A DNA stretch of 64,000 nt from Drosophila persimilis (taxonomy: Eukaryota > Arthropoda > Insecta > Diptera > Drosophilidae): the NCBI RefSeq assembly GCF_003286085.1, contig NW_020825543.1:1-64000 (forward strand), written 5' to 3'. A model generated the notes under the pieces. It was not told the origin of the DNA. It searched no databases and saw nothing but the letters and a program-made list of their open reading frames with translations. Positions 43,998 through 54,414 of the stretch are shown here, piece after piece. How positions within the stretch are numbered: the stretch's first letter is position 1; each line of letters begins with the position of its first letter. Position numbers and translations under genes: made by a program.

Positions 43998-45212
43998 ATG
44001 GAAAGAAATAAGCAACATATTAAGCCTTTTTGTGGCGAGAAATATTCTATATGGAAATTTAGAATCAGAGCTTTGTTTGCTGAATTAGAGGTGCTCCAAG
44101 TAGTCGATAAAATAATGCCTAACGAAGTAGATGATAATTGGAAAAAGGCAGAGCGATGTGCGAAGAGCATTTTAATTCAATATTTAGGCGACGCATTTCT
44201 AAACTTCGCGGCAGGCGACATTTCGGCACGTGATATTCTGAAGAATTTAGACGCCATATATGAGCGTAGAAGCCTTGCGTCGCAATTAGCTGCACGTAAA
44301 CGTTTAATAACACTCAAACTCTCAAGTGAAATGACACTTTCGAGTCATTTTGTTATTTTTGATGAAACAGTGAGTGAGTTGTTAGGGGCGGGCGCTAAAA
44401 TGGATGAGATGGACAAAGTGGCACATTTGCTGCAGACTCTACCTTCAACCTATAATGGTGTCATCACGGCAATCGAAACTTTGTCAGATGAAACTCTATC
44501 ATTAGCGTTTGTAAAAAATAAATTGTTCGACTACGAGACCAAATTAAGAAATGAAAGTACTGATACAAGTAGTAAAGTCATGAAGGCAGTTGTAAGAAAT
44601 AATAACAATGTTAATAATCGTAAAACGTTTGGATCTAGAAACACACGGCAAAAGATATTATTTAAGGGAAAAGCTAGAAGTAATATTAAATGCCATCACT
44701 GTGGCAAAGAAGGGCACATGAAAAAAGACTGTTACCAGTTTATAAGGTTAAATCAAAACAAAGAAAATTATAAACATAATAAACAAGCTCAGCTTGCAGC
44801 ATCGGGCCACGGGTTCGCATTTATGATGCGGAAAATGAAAAAGAGTGATCAAATAAATAATGAACTCGGTTTTATACTCGATTCTGGTGCAACGGATCAT
44901 TTGATCAATGATTACTCGCTGTACGCCGATTGCATCGAATTGGAGCAGCCAATTAAAATCGCTGTGGCAAAAGAAGGCGAGTTTTTATATGCCACTAAGC
45001 GTGGAATTGTGCGGCTGCACAATGGACACAATATCACACTGGAGGATGTGCTCTACTGCAAGGAGGCAGCAGGAAACCTCATGTCTGTCAAGCGTCTGCA
45101 ACAGGCAGGGATGTCAATTAAGTTTGACTGTGGTGGTGTCTCCATATCAAACGAGGGGGAACGTTGTGAGTTGCTGCGGACACCGCAACTCTACAGTTAT
45201 ACCCGATACTAA
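43998..45212 (+). CDS. copia Gag-protease N-terminal part with HINE-derived tail
   Basis: The ATG at 43998 opens a 404-codon frame. Residues 1-384 are copia. They comprise the Gag capsid region (IKPFCGEKYSIWKFRIRALF, RKRLITLKLSSEMTLSSHF), a basic stretch, a CCHC knuckle at residues 232-245 (CHHCGKEGHMKKDC), and the protease LDSGATDH with Asp near 295. The last 20 residues, from NEGERCELL, come from a HINE inserted at 45151. In intact copia the frame would continue into integrase, so this is a truncated Gag-Pol. Capsid and nucleocapsid look complete, so a Gag-like protein could in principle be made. No LTR promoter is attached; HINE D11 lies directly upstream. Confidence 0.8.
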   Translation: MERNKQHIKPFCGEKYSIWKFRIRALFAELEVLQVVDKIMPNEVDDNWKKAERCAKSILIQYLGDAFLNFAAGDISARDILKNLDAIYERRSLASQLAARKRLITLKLSSEMTLSSHFVIFDETVSELLGAGAKMDEMDKVAHLLQTLPSTYNGVITAIETLSDETLSLAFVKNKLFDYETKLRNESTDTSSKVMKAVVRNNNNVNNRKTFGSRNTRQKILFKGKARSNIKCHHCGKEGHMKKDCYQFIRLNQNKENYKHNKQAQLAASGHGFAFMMRKMKKSDQINNELGFILDSGATDHLINDYSLYADCIELEQPIKIAVAKEGEFLYATKRGIVRLHNGHNITLEDVLYCKEAAGNLMSVKRLQQAGMSIKFDCGGVSISNEGERCELLRTPQLYSYTRY

Positions 45213-45402
45213 GTCAGTATGGCTCTCCTCCGGCAGACGCCGCTAATATTAAACGACACGACAAAGAGTGCGTGCGAGAGAGACAGAAAATCAGTCTGAG
45301 CGTGACGTCGGGCGCTGCGTAGCCACTAAAAATTGATTTCTTGCTTTTGGCTACAAAAATGATCCGATCTGATCCAGATTCGGCAACCGGATAGATATGG
45401 TC
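45151..45402 (-). mobile_element. HINE D12, inverted 3' arm
   Basis: It runs from ACGAGGGGG to 'agatatggtc', then switches direction into 45415-46316. A short inverted repeat, tggtct/agaccat, lies at the switch (45398-45415). Confidence 0.87.
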
Positions 45403-45414
45403 TAGATAAGACCA

Positions 45415-46316
45415 TAGACTATAAGAGCTAGAGCAACGATGTTTTGGATCCAGACTTCTGTGATATGTCACTGCTCCAAAAATATTTCAAAACTTTGCCC
45501 CGCCCACTTCCGCCCCCACAAAGGGCGAAAATCTGTGGCATCCACAATTTTAAAGATACGAGAAAACCAAAAACGCAGAATCGTAGAGAATGACGATATC
45601 TTTTAGACTGCGGAATCTGAATTGGATCGTATTATTATTATAGCCAGCATCAAGAAAACAATTTCATTTTTTCTCGCCCTGTCTCTCTCTAACACACAAG
45701 TAGCATAGGCGGCTTTGCTTAGAGTAAAACATTAGCGCCTAGATCTCAGAGACTATAAAAGCTAGAGCAACCAAATTTGGTATCCACACTCCTAATATAT
45801 CGGACCGAGACGAGTTTGTTTCAAAATTTCGCCACACCCCCTTCCGCCCCCGCAAAGGATGCAGATCTGGGGATATTCATAAATCTCAGAGACTATTAAG
45901 GCTAGAGTAACCAATTTGGTATCCGCACTCCTGTTAGATCTCAGTATAAAACGTATATCTCAAAATTTCGCCCCACCCCCTTCCGCCCACACAAAGGACG
46001 AAAATCTGTTGCATCCACAATATTGCAGATTCGAGAAAACTAAAAACGCAGAATCATAGATAATGACCATATCTATTAGATTGCTGAATCTGGATCAGAT
46101 CAGATCATTTTTCTAGCCAAAAGGAACAAATCAATTTGCAGTGGCTACGCAGCGCCCGACGTCACGCTCAGACTGATTTTCTGTCTCTCTCGCACGCACT
46201 CTTTGTCGTGTCGTTAAATATTAGCGGCGTCTGCCGGAGGAGAGCCATACTGACTTAGTATCGGGTATAACTCTAGAGTTGCGGTGTCCGCAGCAACTCA
46301 CAACGTTCCCCCTCGT
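45415..46316 (+). mobile_element. HINE D12, forward part (5' quarter missing), subfamily A
   Basis: It begins at 'agactataagagctagagc', downstream of the microsatellite, and ends CTCGT. The 5' terminus and GTCY tract are lost at the inverted junction. The copia gag leader follows. Confidence 0.88.
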
Positions 46317-46362
46317 TTTTTGTAGTGTGTGTGTGTATAGTATATACATACATACATAGAAA

Positions 46363-47577
46363 ATGGAAAGAAATAAGCAACATATTAAGCCTTTTTGTGG
46401 CGAGAAATATTCTATATGGAAATTTAGAATCAGAGCTTTGTTTGCTGAATTAGAGGTGCTCCAAGTAGTCGATAAAATAATGCCTAACGAAGTAGATGAT
46501 AATTGGAAAAAGGCAGAGCGATGTGCGAAGAGCATTTTAATTCAATATTTAGGCGACGCATTTCTAAACTTCGCGGCAGGCGACATTTCGGCACGTGATA
46601 TTCTGAAGAATTTAGACGCCATATATGAGCGTAGAAGCCTTGCGTCGCAATTAGCTGCACGTAAACGTTTAATAACACTCAAACTCTCAAGTGAAATGAC
46701 ACTTTCGAGTCATTTTGTTATTTTTGATGAAACAGTGAGTGAGTTGTTAGGGGCGGGCGCTAAAATGGATGAGATGGACAAAGTGGCACATTTGCTGCAG
46801 ACTCTACCTTCAACCTATAATGGTGTCATCACGGCAATCGAAACTTTGTCAGATGAAACTCTATCATTAGCGTTTGTAAAAAATAAATTGTTCGACTACG
46901 AGACCAAATTAAGAAATGAAAGTACTGATACAAGTAGTAAAGTCATGAAGGCAGTTGTAAGAAATAATAACAATGTTAATAATCGTAAAACGTTTGGATC
47001 TAGAAACACACGGCAAAAGATATTATTTAAGGGAAAAGCTAGAAGTAATATTAAATGCCATCACTGTGGCAAAGAAGGGCACATGAAAAAAGACTGTTAC
47101 CAGTTTATAAGGTTAAATCAAAACAAAGAAAATTATAAACATAATAAACAAGCTCAGCTTGCAGCATCGGGCCACGGGTTCGCATTTATGATGCGGAAAA
47201 TGAAAAAGAGTGATCAAATAAATAATGAACTCGGTTTTATACTCGATTCTGGTGCAACGGATCATTTGATCAATGATTACTCGCTGTACGCCGATTGCAT
47301 CGAATTGGAGCAGCCAATTAAAATCGCTGTGGCAAAAGAAGGCGAGTTTTTATATGCCACTAAGCGTGGAATTGTGCGGCTGCACAATGGACACAATATC
47401 ACACTGGAGGATGTGCTCTACTGCAAGGAGGCAGCAGGAAACCTCATGTCTGTCAAGCGTCTGCAACAGGCAGGGATGTCAATTAAGTTTGACTGTGGTG
47501 GTGTCTCCATATCAAACGAGGGGGAACGTTGTGAGTTGCTGCGGACACCGCAACTCTACAGTTATACCCGATACTAA
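46363..47577 (+). CDS. copia Gag-protease N-terminal part, tandem duplicate
   Basis: The same 404-residue product as 43998-45212, from the second unit of the 2365-bp duplication. The capsid region, CCHC knuckle (residues 232-245) and protease DSG are unchanged. The last 20 residues again derive from the HINE end at 47516. The upstream neighbour is the forward part of D12, so neither this copy nor its twin retains the copia LTR or primer site. Confidence 0.8.
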   Translation: MERNKQHIKPFCGEKYSIWKFRIRALFAELEVLQVVDKIMPNEVDDNWKKAERCAKSILIQYLGDAFLNFAAGDISARDILKNLDAIYERRSLASQLAARKRLITLKLSSEMTLSSHFVIFDETVSELLGAGAKMDEMDKVAHLLQTLPSTYNGVITAIETLSDETLSLAFVKNKLFDYETKLRNESTDTSSKVMKAVVRNNNNVNNRKTFGSRNTRQKILFKGKARSNIKCHHCGKEGHMKKDCYQFIRLNQNKENYKHNKQAQLAASGHGFAFMMRKMKKSDQINNELGFILDSGATDHLINDYSLYADCIELEQPIKIAVAKEGEFLYATKRGIVRLHNGHNITLEDVLYCKEAAGNLMSVKRLQQAGMSIKFDCGGVSISNEGERCELLRTPQLYSYTRY

Positions 47578-47767
47578 GTCAGTATGGCTCTCCTCCGGCA
47601 GACGCCGCTAATATTAAACGACACGACAAAGAGTGCGTGCGAGAGAGACAGAAAATCAGTCTGAGCGTGACGTCGGGCGCTGCGTAGCCACTAAAAATTG
47701 ATTTCTTGCTTTTGGCTACAAAAATGATCCGATCTGATCCAGATTCGGCAACCGGATAGATATGGTC
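47516..47767 (-). mobile_element. HINE D13, inverted 3' arm
   Basis: The tandem duplicate of 45151-45402, with the same break and the same tggtct/agaccat palindrome at 47763-47780. Confidence 0.87.
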
Positions 47768-47779
47768 TAGATAAGACCA

Positions 47780-48682
47780 TAGACTATAAGAGCTAGAGCA
47801 ACGATGTTTTGGATCCAGACTTCTGTGATATGTCACTGCTCCAAAAATATTTCAAAACTTTGCCCCGCCCACTTCCGCCCCCACAAAGGGCGAAAATCTG
47901 TGGCATCCACAATTTTAAAGATACGAGAAAACCAAAAACGCAGAATCGTAGAGAATGACGATATCTTTTAGACTGCGGAATCTGAATTGGATCGTATTAT
48001 TATTATAGCCAGCATCAAGAAAACAATTTCATTTTTTCTCGCCCTGTCTCTCTCTAACACACAAGTAGCATAGGCGGCTTTGCTTAGAGTAAAACATTAG
48101 CGCCTAGATCTCAGAGACTATAAAAGCTAGAGCAACCAAATTTGGTATCCACACTCCTAATATATCGGACCGAGACGAGTTTGTTTCAAAATTTCGCCAC
48201 ACCCCCTTCCGCCCCCGCAAAGGATGCAGATCTGGGGATATTCATAAATCTCAGAGACTATTAAGGCTAGAGTAACCAAATTTGGTATCCGCACTCCTGT
48301 TAGATCTCAGTATAAAACGTATATCTCAAAATTTCGCCCCACCCCCTTCCGCCCACACAAAGGACGAAAATCTGTTGCATCCACAATATTGCAGATTCGA
48401 GAAAACTAAAAACGCAGAATCATAGATAATGACCATATCTATCAGATTGCTGAATCTGGATCAGATCGGATCATTTTTGTAGCCAAAAGCAAGAAATCAA
48501 TTTTTAGTGGCTACGCAGCGCCCGACGCCACGCTCAGACTGATTTTCTGTCTCTCTCGCACGCACTCTTTGTCGTGTCGTTTAATATTAGCGGCGTCTGC
48601 CGGAGGAGAGCCATACTGACTTAGTATCGGGTATAACTGTAGAGTTGCGGTGTCCGCAGCAACTCACAACGTTCCCCCTCGT
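47780..48682 (+). mobile_element. HINE D13, forward part, subfamily A
   Basis: The duplicate of D12's forward part up to about 48437. Beyond that it follows the version of HINE that precedes copia integrase (as in D6), with cgacgCcac in place of cgacgtcac near 48530. It ends at copia NFKIV. Confidence 0.87.
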
Positions 48683-48923
48683 TTTAATTTCAAGATTGTC
48701 AATTTGTACATTGACAACGGTAGAGAATACTTGTCGAATGAAATGCGTGAGTTCTGCGTTAATAAAGGAATAAGTTATCATTTGACAGTGCCACATACAC
48801 CTCAGTTGAATGGTGTTTCGGAGCGAATGATAAGAACCATTACAGAGAAAGCTCGTGCTATGGTAAATGGTGCAAAATTAGACAAAAGTTTTTGGGGTGA
48901 AGCTGTGCTAACTGCAACATATC
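48683..48923 (+). pseudogene. copia integrase fragment upstream of BEL/Pao family 2, copy B
   Basis: It encodes [17 protein letters not shown] to [10 protein letters not shown], containing the catalytic Asp and Glu segments. It is interrupted at 'gcaacatatc' by the BEL LTR and resumes at 56943. ATATC at 48919-48923 is the left target duplication. Confidence 0.88.
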
Positions 48924-49230
48924 TGAAATTTTAGAATAGTTTTTCTAAATGCAAAACCGAAAGTTCTTGGGTGACTGCAATTTTTTATTTAATACGACGA
49001 AAGAAAAGGGGTGCGTGCGTTCGAATTCAGGGGTTTTTCTCGACTTCTTCTCAATTTATTCAAACAATTTCTTCTAAGCCTACCTTACCTACGGTGGCAA
49101 AGCGGGGCGAATTCGCCAAGAGCGAGAGAACGAGCTTTTATTGCGCTCCCGCTTTGCCCTAGCCTAACTTACACTAGACTTCATGAAATTATATCCTAAT
49201 AACAATTATTAATATTCAAATGACGCTACA
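48924..49230 (-). repeat. 3' LTR of BEL/Pao family 2, copy B
   Basis: 307 bp, TGAAATTTTAG...GACGCTACA. Between it and the polyprotein stop there are only about 27 bp, with a weak purine tract (ACGGGGCCGG on the element strand). Confidence 0.92.
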
Positions 49231-49257
49231 CCGGCCCCGTTGAAGGCCTGGAAGGCT

Positions 49258-52200
49258 TCAAACCATTGGCAGAAGCGCCAATTTGTGTATCGGCCTCCTG
49301 AACGTGGCTCCGCTGCTCGTCCTTAGCTCGACCACTCTGACCCTTCCGTCCTGCCCGGCGGTTGTTCCGACCACCCTTCCTTGGAGCCACTGTTGAGGGG
49401 GCAGGTTGTCCTCGGCAACGATTACTAGGTCGCCTTCCTTTATGTTTGGCTCCTCCTGGTGCCACTTGCATCTGATTTGTAATCCCAGCACATACTCCCG
49501 GGACCATCGCTGCCAGAACATTTGCCTGGCTGACGAGACAAGCCGCCATCGCTTTAAGCAGCTCAGACCCTCCTGGTCCGGGGTCCTGGGTGCTGGGGGT
49601 GCGATGAGCGGCCCGCCTGTCAGCAGGTGCCCGGGAGTCAGCGCGTCTCCGTCGCTTGGGTCTGGGCTTAGGGGTCCTAGCGGGCGCGAGTTGAGCACTG
49701 CCTCGATCCCGACCAGCACGGTCTCCAGCTCCTCTGCGGTGAGGAGAGCGCTTCCGATGGCGCGTAGGAGTAGGCCCTTGGCAGACTTCACACCGGCCTC
49801 CCAAAGTCCGCCCATGTGCGGTGCTCGAGGCGGTATGAAGGCAAACTCGCACCCGCTTCTTGACGCAAATTCGCGTATCGCGTCCGCTTCCGCCTCCATC
49901 TTCCTCCGCAGTTCGCTGAAGTGGCGACTTGCTCCGACGAAATTTGTCGCGTTGTCGCAGTTCACGCGTTGCGGACATCCTCGACGACCGACGAACCTTT
50001 GGAATGCCAACAAGAAGGAATTAGTCGTCAAATCGGAGACAATTTCTAAATGAACCGCCTTGGACGCAAAACAGACAAATAACGCTATGTAGGACTTATA
50101 AGGGGGCCTTCCACGAATTTTCAGAGTCGTATAGACTGGGCCACAAAAATCAACGCCACATACTGAAAATGGGCGGAGAGCACGGAGCCGGTCTGCGGGT
50201 AAGTTGCCCATCATTTGGGTCTGGAGTAGCGGCTTACATTTAAAGCAACGAATACACGACCTAACTGTCGCCCTGCAGACCGCCTGAGCATTCACTATCC
50301 AAATGCGCTGTCTAAGGATACTCACGAGTGCTCGTGGGCCGGCATGAAAATTCGTTTGATGCAGATATCGAACGTATGTCTGCAAAAACTGCGAGCGTTT
50401 TGTCAATAAAAAGGGAAACTTGGCATTATATGACATAGGAGCGTTAACTAGTCGCCCCCCAACTCGCAACAACGAAAAAGAGCACCATGTCCCAGCCTCT
50501 TCATGGATGAAGGGATTCAAGCGCTGAAGACTGGGGCCTAACTTGGTGCCTTTACGAACCCTTTCAATATCTTCTTGAGACTCATTTTTCTGTGTTATTT
50601 CGACTATTTTTAGAAACGCCTCGTCGTATTCTACGGATGACGGAATTTTTCCAAAGTTGAGACTTTTGTCTTTGCATTTTCGGATGAAGCGGAACACGAA
50701 AACGAACACTCTTAGCAGTTTGAGGTGTGACGAGTATCCCTCGATTACATCCACTAAGTAATTTGGCTTGGCCGCGACGGTCAGTCCGACCGATTTCTTC
50801 CGACTTTCCATCTGGATCTCTTCTTCGGAAAGCTCGAAGTGTGGATTTCTGGGCCAGCTCTCTTCTTCAAACTTTAAGAACTCTGGTCCTCCAAACCAGA
50901 TCGACTGCACGATTTCCTCTACGTCACAACCTCTCGAAACTATGTCTGCTGGGTTCTGTTTTGTTGGCACATGCCGCCACGTAGCTTCACTTGACCACTC
51001 TTGAATCTCCGCTACTCGGTTCGCAACGAATGTTGACAACGACGAAGGGTGGGATCTGATCCAATGAAGAGTAACTTCTGAATCTGACCAGAATATCATT
51101 TTATCAATTGGAACCTTGAGCAGGGATTTGATTCGGTGACAAAGGTCTGCTAGAAGGTGAGCGGCACATAACTCAAGCCTTGGGAGCGTTTTCGTCTTGA
51201 GTGGCGCTACTTTCGACTTTGCAGTCAACAAGGAGACCTTGAAACCTTCTGCAGTCTTTCTACGGATATAGACGCAGGCTCCATAAGCTCTCATGGATGC
51301 GTCGGCAAAGGCATGTACTTGAATCGGTGACATGGGATCAGTATGCACAAATCGAGGTATGGTAATCTTCTCCAACTGACCCAAGGATTCTTTTAATAAG
51401 TTCCATGCTGTTTCCAAGTTCATTGGAATTGACTCATCCCAATCTAGCTTGTTGAGCCAAAGCTCCTGCAGTAGGATCTTTCCCTTAATTACGAAAGGAC
51501 TTAACAAGCCAAGGGGGTCAAACAGCTTTGATGTCACCGATAAGATGTTCCGTTTTGTCGCTCGGAGACCCATAACTGACGTGTCAATTTGGAACTTAAA
51601 GACGTCTTCGTGTGGCAGCCACGATATTCCTAACGCCTTAGTTGACTCTGAGTCCGAGATCGTTATCGGTTTAACTGTGCTCTCGGATGCGGTGACCTCA
51701 GGTGAGTTCGAAAACCATTTAGTCAATTCAAACCCAGCGGTTTGAAGAACCTGAGCCACATCAGACTTAATTGTCTTTAACTCCTCTACGCAACCAGCAC
51801 CAGTCAACATGTCATCGACATAGAAGTCGGAGTCAATAACTTCAGCAGCTTTAGGGAATGAGAGTTTTGCAGACTCACTCAACCTCTTCAAACACCGAAT
51901 TGCCAAAAATGGGGCTGGTCCAGTCCCATATGTTACGGTGTTGAGCTGGTATATTCTCAAGGACTCAGACGGGTCTCTTCTCCACACTATGAGCTGGAAT
52001 TGTCTATCCGCATCAGCGACCCAGACTTGGCGATACATCTTCTTAACATCGGCTGTCAAGGCGTACTTGTGTAGTCTGAATCGGAGCAATGTCGAATACA
52101 GCTCATCCTGTATCGTAGGACCGACCATCAATATGTCGTTCAAGGCCACCTGAGAGGACGTTTTACAAGACGCATCGAAAACGACGCGGAGCTTGGTCGA

Positions 52201-54414
52201 CGTGCTTTGAGGCCTCAACACACACTGATGTGGAATGAAATAATGTGGAGTTTTGGGGATTGTGTTGTCTGTGGTAGACATGTGACCCAAGGAGAGGTAC
52301 TCTTCCATGAACTCCAAGTACATTTTCTGCAACTCGGGGTCACGAGACAATCTTTTTTCAAGCGATAAAAACCGCCGTTTAGCCACTTCAAAGGAGTTGC
52401 CTAAGATACTGGGATCTGATTTGAACGGCAGTCTTACTTCAAACCGACCTGAAGGCACGACCTGAGTAGTCCTTCTATAATGCTCTTCACATAACTTGTG
52501 TTCAGGAGATAAAGACTTTTTAGAAGACGGCAATTCTTCCAGTGACCAAAACTTTTGTAATGTATTGTCGATGTGGATCACTGACTCTTCTCGACAACTC
52601 AAAAAATTCCTAGCTTCTTGGGTGGCAGTCACCTTTGGAGTGTATCTGCCCGACACAATCCAGCCGAGAAGCGTTTTCTGCAGAGTTGGATAGTCAGGAC
52701 CTTGTCGAATCTGACCAACAGATAGAAGTTCGAAAAATGTTTCTGCACCTATCAACATATCTATCTTCTGTGGCTTGAAGAAATATGGGTCTGCAAGTGG
52801 TAAGTTCTTCGGGATTGTCCAGTCACTCACGTTAAGTGTCTGATCAGGGTGATACCCCGAAATGGACCTTAGAATCCAGAAATCAACCGAAAACTCACTA
52901 CCAGTAATTCGTGACTTCACCACCGTGTGTATCTTTTTCTTGACTTGTGAATTGGATTCACCAATACCAAGCAAGTTGATACACGACTCCTCCCTACGGA
53001 TCTGTAAGCGCTGTGCTAAGTCCTCAGTTATAAAATTGATTTGAGACCCCGAGTCAAGCAGAGCTCGGGCCAAAACATGTTCACCATTATTTGTTCGGAC
53101 GCTTACGATCGACGTAGCCAGAATAACTCTATCCATAGCTGTCGCATGGAGAGCATGCGAAGTGGAAGGTTGATTCTGATTGGGAGGAGGAGAAGAATTC
53201 TCTGGGGGTGATGGTAACGCTAGACTTTTATTCGCCACTGTGTACCTATGCAATAAGGTATGGTGTGAGCAGCCACACACTCGACACTTCTTAGCTTTGC
53301 ATCGTACTACAGAGTGGCCTGGCTGCAGACAATTGATGCACAAGGATGCAGTTTTTGCGAATTCGAACCTTTGCATTACTGCTAGCCGACCAAATGGACT
53401 GCACTCTGTCAACAAATGGCCTTTCGCATTGCAGTAGCTGCATTGTTGATTTTTAGTATTCGCGGTGGAACACGCGAATGAGCTCCGATTATGCTGCTTG
53501 CTTGGCACAGCTTTCTGCTCCTGCTTTGGTTTGTCCGAATTTTCGGCCGAAAGATGCTGATGTCTGCGATTAAGCAACCTTTCACAGTCCGTCCAAAGTG
53601 GCAGTTTGTCATAATCGAGCTGTTCTTCCCATTTCTCTTTGGTCACCGGATCGACTCTGCTCAAGACGAAATGAATAATCATCGCATTCGAGATCTTTTT
53701 ATCATCGCCTATCGACAACAACGAACCATATATGGATGAGGCGGTATCGATAAGGTTCCTTAAGGACGATGCTGATTGCTGGGTCATTTTGGGAAGATTA
53801 AATAGAGCATCAATGTGATTTTTAAAGATCAGACAATCATTATCGTATACCCGTTTTAAGCTAGCCATTGCTTTCTCGTAGTTGGTCTCGGTTACTTGGA
53901 AAGCCCTAACTGTTCCCAACGCTTCACCGGAGAGACACGAAAGCAAATGGTTGAACTTTTCGATAATTGGAATGCTTTGGTCATTATGAACTAGAGTCTC
54001 AAATAAACCTATGAAGTTTTTAAAGTCCGAATAGTTGCCGCTGAACTGCGGCAGAGCTAACTTCGGAAGGCGAGCACGAGTTGGGCCACCATAAGCTGGT
54101 ACTGCCTGTATTGTCTCATCAGCTGTTTTTAATGCGCAAATGAGAGACATTAATTTTGCCTTTGTGACAATTGAGAGTTCTTCCAACTCGACTCCAAATT
54201 CATCGTCAATGTCTATATCTTCAATCTTCTCTTGAAGTTCGCGTGCCGTGTCAATGCTACGCATCAGCGTTTCGAGTCTGCACTCGAGCTCCGTCAATAC
54301 CAGCGGAATATCCCCCGCTTCTAAACGGTCCGCTAATAAACGAATGCCTTTGACACGGCAACTGCGATTTTTCTTCAGCTCTTCAAGGACGATATTGTTG
54401 GCTTTTGAGGTCAT
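49258..54414 (-). CDS. BEL/Pao family 2 Gag-Pol polyprotein, intact
   Basis: One frame of 1718 codons from ATG 54414 (an in-frame TTG at 54435 is a less likely start) to 49258. Gag (about 1-320) has an N-terminal helical region and LPKLALPQFSGNYSDFKNF (DUF1759). Cysteine knuckles lie near 325-338 (CSYCNAKGHLLTEC) and 359-372, with a third after that. The protease DSGSQINF is near 454. Reverse transcriptase has LRVVFDASC and YVDD at 865-868. RNase H has FADASMRAYG near 1037, LPRLELCAA and FWSDSEVTLHWI. Integrase has an HHCC region (LHQTNFHAGPRALVSIL, CIRCFKCKP), VDFCGP near 1419, CDNATNFVGA near 1487 and GGLWEAGVK near 1539, then the DUF5641-like tail. All catalytic residues I can place are present. 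No env-like frame follows. Confidence 0.93.
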   Translation of the reverse strand: MTSKANNIVLEELKKNRSCRVKGIRLLADRLEAGDIPLVLTELECRLETLMRSIDTARELQEKIEDIDIDDEFGVELEELSIVTKAKLMSLICALKTADETIQAVPAYGGPTRARLPKLALPQFSGNYSDFKNFIGLFETLVHNDQSIPIIEKFNHLLSCLSGEALGTVRAFQVTETNYEKAMASLKRVYDNDCLIFKNHIDALFNLPKMTQQSASSLRNLIDTASSIYGSLLSIGDDKKISNAMIIHFVLSRVDPVTKEKWEEQLDYDKLPLWTDCERLLNRRHQHLSAENSDKPKQEQKAVPSKQHNRSSFACSTANTKNQQCSYCNAKGHLLTECSPFGRLAVMQRFEFAKTASLCINCLQPGHSVVRCKAKKCRVCGCSHHTLLHRYTVANKSLALPSPPENSSPPPNQNQPSTSHALHATAMDRVILATSIVSVRTNNGEHVLARALLDSGSQINFITEDLAQRLQIRREESCINLLGIGESNSQVKKKIHTVVKSRITGSEFSVDFWILRSISGYHPDQTLNVSDWTIPKNLPLADPYFFKPQKIDMLIGAETFFELLSVGQIRQGPDYPTLQKTLLGWIVSGRYTPKVTATQEARNFLSCREESVIHIDNTLQKFWSLEELPSSKKSLSPEHKLCEEHYRRTTQVVPSGRFEVRLPFKSDPSILGNSFEVAKRRFLSLEKRLSRDPELQKMYLEFMEEYLSLGHMSTTDNTIPKTPHYFIPHQCVLRPQSTSTKLRVVFDASCKTSSQVALNDILMVGPTIQDELYSTLLRFRLHKYALTADVKKMYRQVWVADADRQFQLIVWRRDPSESLRIYQLNTVTYGTGPAPFLAIRCLKRLSESAKLSFPKAAEVIDSDFYVDDMLTGAGCVEELKTIKSDVAQVLQTAGFELTKWFSNSPEVTASESTVKPITISDSESTKALGISWLPHEDVFKFQIDTSVMGLRATKRNILSVTSKLFDPLGLLSPFVIKGKILLQELWLNKLDWDESIPMNLETAWNLLKESLGQLEKITIPRFVHTDPMSPIQVHAFADASMRAYGACVYIRRKTAEGFKVSLLTAKSKVAPLKTKTLPRLELCAAHLLADLCHRIKSLLKVPIDKMIFWSDSEVTLHWIRSHPSSLSTFVANRVAEIQEWSSEATWRHVPTKQNPADIVSRGCDVEEIVQSIWFGGPEFLKFEEESWPRNPHFELSEEEIQMESRKKSVGLTVAAKPNYLVDVIEGYSSHLKLLRVFVFVFRFIRKCKDKSLNFGKIPSSVEYDEAFLKIVEITQKNESQEDIERVRKGTKLGPSLQRLNPFIHEEAGTWCSFSLLRVGGRLVNAPMSYNAKFPFLLTKRSQFLQTYVRYLHQTNFHAGPRALVSILRQRIWIVNAQAVCRATVRSCIRCFKCKPLLQTQMMGNLPADRLRALRPFSVCGVDFCGPVYTTLKIRGRPPYKSYIALFVCFASKAVHLEIVSDLTTNSFLLAFQRFVGRRGCPQRVNCDNATNFVGASRHFSELRRKMEAEADAIREFASRSGCEFAFIPPRAPHMGGLWEAGVKSAKGLLLRAIGSALLTAEELETVLVGIEAVLNSRPLGPLSPDPSDGDALTPGHLLTGGPLIAPPAPRTPDQEGLSCLKRWRLVSSARQMFWQRWSREYVLGLQIRCKWHQEEPNIKEGDLVIVAEDNLPPQQWLQGRVVGTTAGQDGRVRVVELRTSSGATFRRPIHKLALLPMV

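Larger units (their letters stand above)
43708..48437. repeat. 2365-bp tandem duplication (about 43708-46072 and 46073-48437)
   Basis: Each unit holds a HINE 3' end, a copia gag copy and the inverted HINE pair. The two gag frames (43998-45212 and 46363-47577) are displaced by exactly 2365 and encode the same protein. Unit edges fall inside HINE sequence, so the exact break cannot be placed. The second unit differs by one A near 48276. Confidence 0.92.

Noticed and set aside
43856-44170. 104-codon minus-strand frame upstream of gag, seen in three copies
   Set aside because: It is a chance frame through the HINE 3' end and antisense gag leader. No conserved domain; it is repeated only because the DNA is duplicated.
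49406-50053. 215-codon plus-strand open frame
   Set aside because: It lies antisense to the BEL integrase, whose conserved domains and catalytic residues are on the minus strand. No recognisable protein features.
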